DNA of 10,274 nt. Origin: Campylobacterales bacterium. Lineage in GTDB: Bacteria; Campylobacterota; Campylobacteria; Campylobacterales; Arcobacteraceae. Each line of letters begins with the position of its first letter. Positions within the stretch are counted from its first letter, which is position 1. Shown piece by piece: positions 1 to 5,931 of this stretch. Under the pieces are notes generated by a model, which was not told the DNA's origin, searched no databases, and saw only the letters and a list, made by a program, of their open reading frames with translations. The stretch spans positions 1 through 10,274 of the forward strand of contig JAIELU010000094.1 in the NCBI GenBank assembly GCA_019752775.1, read 5' to 3'. The position numbers and the translations under genes were made by a program.

Positions 1-893
1 TCTAAAAAAATTTCTCCTTTTGTTTGCCACTTTTTATTATAAATTGTTATTAAATATTCTTTTACTTTTTCAATTCCTATTTCTTCAATTAAGTTATATA
101 ATCTATTTCTTTGTCTATCCAATCTAAGCCCATATTTATTAAACATTTGAATAAATGCTTTAAAAAATTCAAATACTTCTTCTTTATATAAAAAAATATT
201 TGCATCTTGTGCTATCTGAGTATTTTTACCTCCTAAATAAACATTAAAACCAAATACATCATCTTTTTTTGCTAAAGCAAAATAAATATCACTTGCAAAA
301 AAGGAATTAATATTTGCATAAGAACCTGAAATCCCAATAGATAGTCTTCGAGGAAGTAAACCTAAATAATCTGGATTATTTAATATATATGTTTGCATTT
401 GTTCAATGTATGGAAACACTTCAATTATATTATATATTCCAATTTCATCAAAAATATCACTTGTAATATTCCTAATATTATCTCCAAAACTTTGATATGA
501 ACTTATATTTTGTGAATTAATTTGATTAAAAACTTCTAATATATTAGTTGAATTTAATCCATGAAGTTGTATTCCAGCACGTGCTGTTAAAATTATTTGT
601 AGATTATACTTTTGTGCTAAGTTTGAGATTAAGAGAAGTGAATTATTTGAGATTTTACCTGCTGGGAAACGAAGTCTTAACATGAACTCTTCATCATTTA
701 ATTCATTATTGTAAATACCAAAATCTTGTAAGAATATTCTATCACTTGATGCTAATTGGTCAAAATTTAAATTTTTAATCTCTTTAAAATAATCATAGGG
801 TTTTTGTGCAAGTTTAAGTTTTTCTCTGAAGTTGAAGCATTCCATGTCTTCTTTATTATTCATTTCAATTACAAGTAAATCTTTTTTAGCCAT
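1..893 (-). CDS. Nitrite/sulfite reductase-like hemoprotein, N-terminal part (partial, runs off the window)
   Basis: An open frame of 297 codons starts at the ATG at 891-893, behind a TAAGG ribosome site, and continues past base 1 without a stop. The product matches the first ferredoxin-like half plus first siroheme domain of the ferredoxin-dependent nitrite/sulfite reductase family. Landmarks in order are MLRLRFPAGKIS (71-82), TARAGIQLHGL (103-113), NIRNIT (139-144), LPRRLSIGISGS (180-191), GFNVYLGG (215-222) and DRQRNRLYNLIEEIG (259-273). Family enzymes reduce nitrite or sulfite by six electrons on siroheme coupled to a 4Fe-4S cluster; the cluster cysteines belong to the C-terminal half, which is outside the window. 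The usual LPRKFKI is LPRRLSI here, and the usual NVTGCP is NITSDI, so the substrate site is altered and activity cannot be assumed. The gene follows cysS on the same strand after a 95-bp gap, and no convincing promoter was seen. Family assignment is fairly sure; substrate is unknown. Confidence 0.8.
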   Translation of the reverse strand, partial: MAKKDLLVIEMNNKEDMECFNFREKLKLAQKPYDYFKEIKNLNFDQLASSDRIFLQDFGIYNNELNDEEFMLRLRFPAGKISNNSLLLISNLAQKYNLQIILTARAGIQLHGLNSTNILEVFNQINSQNISSYQSFGDNIRNITSDIFDEIGIYNIIEVFPYIEQMQTYILNNPDYLGLLPRRLSIGISGSYANINSFFASDIYFALAKKDDVFGFNVYLGGKNTQIAQDANIFLYKEEVFEFFKAFIQMFNKYGLRLDRQRNRLYNLIEEIGIEKVKEYLITIYNKKWQTKGEIFL

Positions 894-903
894 ATAAAAC
901 CTT

Positions 904-927
904 AAATCTTAAAATTTTATAAGATTT
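904..927 (-). repeat. Short inverted repeat in the leader of the reductase-like gene
   Basis: AAATCTTA at 904-911 and its reverse complement TAAGATTT at 920-927 are separated by 8 bases. They lie directly upstream of the TAAGG ribosome site of the gene that starts at 893. A second pair, CTTAAATCT at 901-909 and AGATTTAAG at 953-961, shares the left arm, so two mutually exclusive foldings are possible. This could be an operator or a leader hairpin; in such A/T-rich DNA it could also be chance. Confidence 0.3.
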
Positions 928-974
928 TATCATTAATAAAAAAAGTTTTTATAGATTTAAGTCAATAATATGAA

Positions 975-1006
975 GTATGGGAAAAAATTTAAATTTTTTC
1001 CCATAC
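975..1006. repeat. Perfect 32-bp palindrome over the cysS stop codon
   Basis: The left half GTATGGGAAAAAATTT (975-990) is followed at once by its exact reverse complement (991-1006), with no mismatch and no spacer. The cysS stop codon (989-991) lies at the centre, and the last cysS codons (Val-Trp-Glu-Lys-Ile) form one arm. As RNA it folds into a long hairpin at the 3' end of the nusA-cysS transcript. It is not a textbook terminator: the G/C pairs are at the base of the stem, and no uridine run follows on the minus strand. It may act as a terminator, an RNA-stabilising hairpin or a protein-binding site. Confidence 0.85.
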
Positions 1007-2389
1007 AACGCCATTTGTTGTGTCCATTACAGATATTTCAAGTTTTGCAAGTTCATCTCTAATACTATCTGCACTTACAAAATCTTTTTGTTTTTTTGCT
1101 TCATTTCTTTCATTGATTAATTGTTCTATTTTAGTTTTAGTTTTTTCATCAATTCCAAATTGGAAGTATTCAAAAGCATCATTAAATCCAATTCCTAATA
1201 TATCATTGATAAATAAAATATTTGCAACTATCTCTTTTTTTAAATTTTTATCTTTTGGATTAATATCTAATTTATCATTTGCATTTCCAATCATTTCATC
1301 AATAATTGAAAAAGCTTTTGAGGTATTCATATCATCATTTAAAGCATTAAAAATTTCTTCAGAGAATTTTTTATTTAAATCAGATGATTCAACCGCATAA
1401 ACTCTTTTTTTAAGTCTATATATCTTATCAAGTCTTTTTTTAGAGGCAATTAAATCTTCTTCACTAAAATTAAAATTTGCTCTATAATGAGCAGACATTA
1501 AATAAAATCTTATAACTTCTCCTGAATATGATTTTAAAACATCTTTTAGAAAAAATGAGTTCCCTAAAGATTTGCTCATCTTTTCTCCGTCAATATTTAC
1601 AAAACCATTATGCATCCAATATTTTGCAAGATTTTGTCCACTTGAACATCTTGTTTGTGCAGCTTCATTTTCATGGTGAGGAAAAAGTAAATCAGCCCCA
1701 CCTCCATGAATATCTATTTGAAACTCTTCATTTTTATAAGCTAAATGTTTTTCAATCATTGCACTACATTCAATATGCCAACCTGGTCGTCCAAGTCCAA
1801 AAGGAGCTTCAAAACTTACATCATTAGCTTTAGCAAACTTCCAAAGTGCAAAATCTGATGGATTTCTTTTTTCATTATTAGCTTCAACTCTTGCTTGTGA
1901 GTTTTCATCACTTACTTTATGAGATATAGAACCATAAGAGTTATCTTTTGAAGTATCAAAATATACACTATCACTTGTTTTGTATGCAATATCTTTTGAA
2001 ATTAGATTTGAAATCATATCTTTCATAATTTCAAGATTTTCAGTGGCTTTTGGTTCAATTGTATTATCTAAAATATTTAAAGCTTTCATATCAGCTTTGT
2101 AAGCATTTATATAGGTAGTTGTGATTTCTTCTAAAGATTTATTTGTAGTGTTCATTTTTTTGATGATTTTATCATCAATATCTGTGAAGTTTTTTGTCAT
2201 AATTACTTCATAATCATTGGCTTTTAAAACTCTATGAAGTAAATCAAATGCGATTGCACTTCTTGCGTGACCTAAGTGTGAATCATCATAAACAGTTGGA
2301 CCACAAACATAAATTTTTGCTACATTAGGAATAATAGAGTTAAACTCTACTTTTTCCTTTTTTACTGAGTCGTAAATATGTAGTTTCAT
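989..2389 (-). CDS. cysS: Cysteinyl-tRNA synthetase
   Basis: CysRS is a cytoplasmic class I aminoacyl-tRNA synthetase that charges tRNA-Cys with cysteine using ATP. The 466-aa product has the normal family length. Visible signatures are the zinc ligand C29 in YVCGPTVYD, the HIGH motif as HLGH (38-41), zinc ligands C208 (WHIECSAMIEKH) and H238/E242 (FPHHENE), and the KMSKS loop exactly at 270-274. The helical-bundle and anticodon-binding part follows, ending in Val-Trp-Glu-Lys-Ile. The ATG at 2387-2389 is one base after the nusA stop (TAAGATG), so cysS is almost certainly co-transcribed with and perhaps translationally coupled to nusA; its own ribosome site inside the end of nusA is weak. All catalytic and zinc residues are intact and nothing suggests decay. 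The stop codon sits in the middle of a perfect palindrome. Confidence 0.97.
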   Translation of the reverse strand: MKLHIYDSVKKEKVEFNSIIPNVAKIYVCGPTVYDDSHLGHARSAIAFDLLHRVLKANDYEVIMTKNFTDIDDKIIKKMNTTNKSLEEITTTYINAYKADMKALNILDNTIEPKATENLEIMKDMISNLISKDIAYKTSDSVYFDTSKDNSYGSISHKVSDENSQARVEANNEKRNPSDFALWKFAKANDVSFEAPFGLGRPGWHIECSAMIEKHLAYKNEEFQIDIHGGGADLLFPHHENEAAQTRCSSGQNLAKYWMHNGFVNIDGEKMSKSLGNSFFLKDVLKSYSGEVIRFYLMSAHYRANFNFSEEDLIASKKRLDKIYRLKKRVYAVESSDLNKKFSEEIFNALNDDMNTSKAFSIIDEMIGNANDKLDINPKDKNLKKEIVANILFINDILGIGFNDAFEYFQFGIDEKTKTKIEQLINERNEAKKQKDFVSADSIRDELAKLEISVMDTTNGVVWEKI

Positions 2390-2390
2390 C

Positions 2391-3566
2391 TTATTTAAAT
2401 AATGCTTCTAAAGATGCTGTATCTGTCGTTTTATCTTCAGCAATATTTTTCTCATTAGTTGTTGTTGAACTTGATAATGAAGCAACTTCAACTAATTCAA
2501 TATCATATTTAGTAAGCATTGAAGCTAATCTAATATTCAAACCAGCTTTTCCAATTGCTTTTGATTTTTGATCGCTAGGAATCGTAACAACTGCTTTTCC
2601 TTTTTCTCCATATGTTGGAGCTTTTTCGATTTTTACACTATTTACAAGTGCTGGTGATAAAGCTCTAGCAATGAACATTTCAGGAATTGTTGAATATTCA
2701 ACACAATCAATATTTTCGCCATGAAGTTGTTTTGAAACAGAACCAATTCTCACACCTTTTACTCCAACAACAGAACCAATTGGATCAATTTGTGGATCAA
2801 TAGATAAAAGAGCAATTTTAGACCTAGTACCTGGAATTCTAGCACTTGCTTCAATAGTTACTTTTTTGTCTTTTAATTCAGGAACTTCAAGTGCTAAAAG
2901 ATTTTCTAAAAATTTTGGAGAAGTTCTTGAAATATCAATTAATAAACCATTTATTTTATCAATATTTACACCTTTAACAACGGCTTTTACAACATCACCA
3001 ATTTTAAAAGATTCACCTTTTATTCTACTTTTTCTTTGTAAAATACCTTTTACTTCACCAATTTCGATATAAGTATTTTCTTGTTTATCAATTCTTGTAA
3101 CTGATCCAGAAACAGTTTGTCCTATTTTATCTTTATATTTACTAACAATATTCTCTTCAATAAACCTTTGAAGTCTATATTCAAAATTACTATGTAAAAT
3201 GGTAGCTGCATTTCTTCCCATATTTTCAAATTCTAAATCGTAGTTCATAAAGTCACCGATTTCTAAATCAGGATCAATTTGTTTTGCTTCTTCTAGTGTA
3301 ATAAAATTTTCATAGTTTACTGCATGACCAAATTTAGTAACAGCATTAGCAAGAAGTCTCTCATCCTCTTCACTTACTACTTCAATTTTTTGAAATAACT
3401 TAAGTTTTTTATTAGCTCTATCAATATTCGCATCAAAAATTAATGATTCATCTACCATCTTTTGGGCTGTTTTAATTAAAGCCTCTTTTAGCGCATTTTC
3501 AACATCATCAATTTTGAGACCTTTTTCATATGCAATTGAATCTAAAATATCTATTATTTTATCCAT
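2391..3566 (-). CDS. nusA: Transcription termination/antitermination factor NusA
   Basis: NusA binds RNA polymerase and nascent RNA and modulates pausing, termination and antitermination. The product is 391 aa from the ATG at 3564-3566. Order: N-terminal polymerase-binding domain (about 1-125), S1 domain (about 146-212), the family signature SRTSPKFLENLLALEVPEL (213-231), KH1 with IDPIGSVVGVKGVRI (about 231-300) and KH2 with AIGKAGLNIRLASM (about 306-362), then a short Ser/Thr/acidic tail. It lacks the C-terminal acidic repeats of the E. coli protein, as is usual outside gammaproteobacteria. The frame is open up to an ATG at 3614, but the inner start was chosen because it begins with MDKIIDILDSIAYEKG, which matches the family N-terminus, and has AAAAGG at a good distance. 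cysS follows one base later. The rimP and infB genes that flank nusA in many bacteria are not adjacent. Confidence 0.96.
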   Translation of the reverse strand: MDKIIDILDSIAYEKGLKIDDVENALKEALIKTAQKMVDESLIFDANIDRANKKLKLFQKIEVVSEEDERLLANAVTKFGHAVNYENFITLEEAKQIDPDLEIGDFMNYDLEFENMGRNAATILHSNFEYRLQRFIEENIVSKYKDKIGQTVSGSVTRIDKQENTYIEIGEVKGILQRKSRIKGESFKIGDVVKAVVKGVNIDKINGLLIDISRTSPKFLENLLALEVPELKDKKVTIEASARIPGTRSKIALLSIDPQIDPIGSVVGVKGVRIGSVSKQLHGENIDCVEYSTIPEMFIARALSPALVNSVKIEKAPTYGEKGKAVVTIPSDQKSKAIGKAGLNIRLASMLTKYDIELVEVASLSSSTTTNEKNIAEDKTTDTASLEALFK

Positions 3567-3617
3567 TAATAACCTTTTATTTGTTGACATTGAAATGATT
3601 GTTTTGATTTCCAATGT

Positions 3618-3636
3618 AGTATAGGTTATTAGTATA
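3618..3636 (-). promoter_or_regulatory. Candidate tandem -10 elements for nusA-cysS
   Basis: On the minus strand, TATACT occurs twice (complement of 3631-3636 and 3618-3623), each inside a TATACTA copy 13 bp apart, about 50-70 bp upstream of the nusA start. The gap is divergent, so a nusA promoter must lie here or overlap the opposite gene. No good -35 box is visible, which is common in Campylobacterota sigma-70 promoters. Assignment is by position and -10 likeness only. Confidence 0.4.
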
Positions 3637-3670
3637 ACTAAAATACCCTTTTATAGAAATTAAAGTAATT

Positions 3671-3689
3671 TTGGGATAGAATATATAAT
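3671..3689 (+). promoter_or_regulatory. Candidate promoter of the HP0268-miaB operon
   Basis: A T-rich stretch followed by GGGATAGAAT (TAGAAT at 3677-3682) and an overlapping perfect TATAAT (3684-3689) lies 28-40 bp upstream of the ATG at 3717. A ribosome site AAGG (3705-3708) follows with 8 bases to the start. The layout fits a Campylobacterota housekeeping promoter, where the -10 box dominates. Which of the two hexamers is used cannot be decided from sequence. Confidence 0.5.
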
Positions 3690-3716
3690 TAATTAAAAAA
3701 GAAAAAGGCTTAATAA

Positions 3717-3959
3717 ATGGAATTATTATTTGCAAGAAATGAGTTAAATGAAAAACCAAAAAAAGTGCAATTAGATAAAATCAAAGAAGATTTAAAGAAA
3801 GATGGTCAAAAGATTTTTTATTTTGATAGAGATAATTCTCATAAAGATATGATGGCGTTAGTTGATGCTTTAGAAAAAGATGGTTCTAATGTTTATTTTA
3901 GAGAAGTTAAATATGGGTTAGCTGATGATGAGTATATGTATGAGGTTCATGCACTTTAA
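3717..3959 (+). CDS. HP0268-family small nuclease
   Basis: This 80-aa protein has the length and general sequence of the HP0268 family, found in Helicobacter, Campylobacter and relatives. The Helicobacter pylori member has been reported as a small alpha/beta protein with DNA-nicking and RNase activity. The product starts MELLFARNELNEKPKK, has a lysine-rich first helix (15-32), a beta strand KIFYFDRD (32-39), a second helix (42-54) and strands NVYFREVKYG (58-67) and YMYEVHAL (73-80). It is soluble, with no signal peptide. It is the first gene of the plus-strand operon, with a good AAGG ribosome site and a plausible promoter just upstream, and it is followed by miaB after 26 bp, the order I recall for HP0268-HP0269 in H. 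pylori. The biological substrate is unknown; the pairing with a tRNA-modifying enzyme hints at an RNA-related role, which is inference. Confidence 0.85.
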   Translation: MELLFARNELNEKPKKVQLDKIKEDLKKDGQKIFYFDRDNSHKDMMALVDALEKDGSNVYFREVKYGLADDEYMYEVHAL

Positions 3960-3985
3960 TATTTAGATATTTAAGTAAAAAAAAT

Positions 3986-5296
3986 ATGAGTCAAAATAAA
4001 AAACTATTTATACAAACAATAGGCTGTCAAATGAATGACACAGACAGCCAACATATTCAAGCAGAACTTGAAAAACACAAAGGTTACACTACAACTCAAA
4101 ATATGGAAGAAGCTGATTTGATTATCATAAATACTTGTTCTGTTAGAGAAAAACCTGTTTCTAAACTTTTTTCTGAAATAGGTCAGTTTAATAAAAAGAA
4201 AAAAAAAGGTGCAAAAATTGGTGTTTGTGGATGTACTGCATCACATTTAGGTGAAGATATTATTAAAAGAGCGCCTTATGTGGATTTTGTATTAGGTGCT
4301 AGAAATATTTCAAAAATCAAAGATGTTGTTGATGTTAAGGGTTCTGTAGAAATTTCTATTGATAATGATGAGTCTATGTATGAGTTTTCAACTGCAAAAA
4401 CAAATCAATATAGAGCAAGTGTAAATATCTCAGTTGGTTGTGATAAAAAATGTACATATTGTATAGTTCCAAGCACAAGGGGAGAAGAAATTTCAATCCC
4501 ACCTGAAATGATAGTAGAACAGGTACGGAAATCTGTTGTTTTGGGTGCTGTTGAAGTTACTCTTTTGGGACAAAATGTTAACTCTTATGGAAGAAATTTT
4601 TCTGATGGAAGAGCAAAATACACTTTTACAAACCTTTTAGAAGATGTTTCAAAAATTGAAGGTTTAGAAAGAATTAGATTTACATCTCCACATCCTTTAC
4701 ATATGGATGATGCATTTATTGAAGAATTTGCAAAAAATCCAAAAATTTCAAAATGTATTCATATGCCTTTACAAAGTGGATCAACTGAAATTTTAAGAGC
4801 TATGAAAAGAGGTTACACTAAAGAGTGGTTCTTAAATAGAGCTTCTAAATTGAGAACTCTTGTTCCAAATCTTAGAATTACAACTGATATTATTGTTGCA
4901 TTTCCAGGTGAAACAAGAGAAGATTTTGAAGATAGTTTAGATGTTGTAAATCAAGTTGAATTTGATCAAATTTTCAATTTTAAATACTCTCCAAGACCAG
5001 GAACTGAAGCTTTAAATATGGCACATTTAGAAATAGATGATGAAATTGGAAGCGCAAGATTAATTGAATTAATTGAACTTCATAAAAGACATTTAGAAAA
5101 AAAAATGGATACATATATTGGTCAAACAATGAATGTTCTGATTGAATCTTTAAAACCAAATGGTGAAGTTTGTGGATTTACAGATAATCTTTTACAAGTA
5201 TTTACAAAAGGAAGTGATGATCTTTTAGGTAAATTTGTAGATATAAAAATTATGGATGCTTCAAGAACTTCATTAAAAGGCGAAGTAGTTCTTTAA
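3986..5296 (+). CDS. miaB: tRNA-2-methylthio-N6-dimethylallyladenosine synthase (MiaB)
   Basis: MiaB is a radical-SAM methylthiotransferase that adds a methylthio group to i6A at position 37 of tRNAs reading UNN codons. The 436-aa product has the normal length and all three domains. The N-terminal UPF0004 domain carries the auxiliary-cluster cysteines C14 (GCQMND), C51 (NTCSVREK) and C83 (GCTAS). The radical-SAM core has GCDKKCTYCIVPSTRG with C152, C156 and C159, plus QSGS and TDIIVAFPGET. The C-terminal TRAM RNA-binding domain covers about 376-436. GCQMND and CSVREK favour MiaB over the paralogues MtaB and RimO. The ribosome site before the ATG is weak (TAAG then an A run). Its TAA overlaps the ATG of the next gene by one base. 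A run of nine A lies at 4199-4207 within codons for a lysine stretch. All ligand residues are intact. Confidence 0.95.
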   Translation: MSQNKKLFIQTIGCQMNDTDSQHIQAELEKHKGYTTTQNMEEADLIIINTCSVREKPVSKLFSEIGQFNKKKKKGAKIGVCGCTASHLGEDIIKRAPYVDFVLGARNISKIKDVVDVKGSVEISIDNDESMYEFSTAKTNQYRASVNISVGCDKKCTYCIVPSTRGEEISIPPEMIVEQVRKSVVLGAVEVTLLGQNVNSYGRNFSDGRAKYTFTNLLEDVSKIEGLERIRFTSPHPLHMDDAFIEEFAKNPKISKCIHMPLQSGSTEILRAMKRGYTKEWFLNRASKLRTLVPNLRITTDIIVAFPGETREDFEDSLDVVNQVEFDQIFNFKYSPRPGTEALNMAHLEIDDEIGSARLIELIELHKRHLEKKMDTYIGQTMNVLIESLKPNGEVCGFTDNLLQVFTKGSDDLLGKFVDIKIMDASRTSLKGEVVL

Positions 5297-5910
5297 TGAA
5301 GAATTATTTTAAATTTAATATATTACCTTATGTATTATATTTAATGATAAGATTAATATATAGTACAAATAAAAAAGTTTTTCATCATCCTAAATTAAAA
5401 GATGATGAAGCTTTTATTTTTGTTGCATGGCATGGTGATTTAGTTTGTCAGCCAATGAATTATTTTAAAAATAGACCAAATGGTGTTATAAAAACATTAA
5501 TAAGTCAAAGTAAAGATGGTGAGATTATTTCTAAAATCTACTCTTTATTTGGAGGAGGCTCAATTCGAGGTTCTTCATCTAAAGGTGCTACTAAAGCATT
5601 AATTAGTACAATTAGAGAAATTAAATCAGGAGTTGATATTGCAATAACTCCTGATGGTCCAAGAGGTCCTCGGCATACTATTTCTGATGGTGTAATTGCA
5701 ATTGCTCAAAAAAGTGGTGCTAGAATCATTGTCTTAAGTGCAAAACCTAAATCTTATTGGCAATTTAATTCTTGGGATAAATTTGTTTTACCAAAATTCT
5801 TTGGAAGAATTGATTTTTATATGTCTGAACCTTATGATATTAGTAATTTAAAATTTGAAGAAGCGCGAGATTTTATTAAAAATAAAATGTTATTAAATAC
5901 TGTACTTTAA
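5296..5910 (+). CDS. DUF374/LPLAT-type lysophospholipid acyltransferase family protein
   Basis: The 204-aa product matches the DUF374 (lysophospholipid acyltransferase-like) family, probably acting at the inner face of the cytoplasmic membrane on a lipid or lipid A-type acceptor. It shows an N-terminal hydrophobic segment (about 8-22), FVAWHGDL (42-49; H46 as likely catalytic histidine), SQSKDGE (70-76), GSIRGSSSKGA (88-98), the phosphate-binding TPDGPRGPR (118-126) and the late SWDKFVLPKFFG (159-170). The length is normal for the family. It overlaps the miaB stop by one base (TAATG), which indicates translational coupling, and is followed after 21 bp by the large membrane protein gene. The reductive acyl donor and acceptor are not predictable; a role in making or repairing the cell-envelope lipids is family-level knowledge only. 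A similar order downstream of miaB is recalled from other Campylobacterota. Confidence 0.85.
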   Translation: MKNYFKFNILPYVLYLMIRLIYSTNKKVFHHPKLKDDEAFIFVAWHGDLVCQPMNYFKNRPNGVIKTLISQSKDGEIISKIYSLFGGGSIRGSSSKGATKALISTIREIKSGVDIAITPDGPRGPRHTISDGVIAIAQKSGARIIVLSAKPKSYWQFNSWDKFVLPKFFGRIDFYMSEPYDISNLKFEEARDFIKNKMLLNTVL

Positions 5911-5931
5911 AAGAAATTAGATAGGAAATAT

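Noticed and set aside
1020..1827. Plus-strand open frames of 126 and 99 codons opposite cysS
   Set aside because: They are antisense to a full-length, motif-complete cysS, show no domain, and have low-complexity hydrophobic sequence typical of a complement frame.
2866..3072. Plus-strand frame of 68 codons opposite nusA
   Set aside because: It lies in the antisense of the NusA S1 domain, with no ribosome site and no recognisable family.
3567..3614. Upstream ATG (3612-3614) as the start of nusA
   Set aside because: The extra 16 residues do not match the NusA N-terminus, and the inner start at 3566 has a ribosome site and a family-like beginning.
3577..3759. 60-codon minus-strand frame in the nusA divergent region
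   Set aside because: It overlaps the nusA promoter region and the start of the HP0268-type gene in a complement frame, and has no family likeness.
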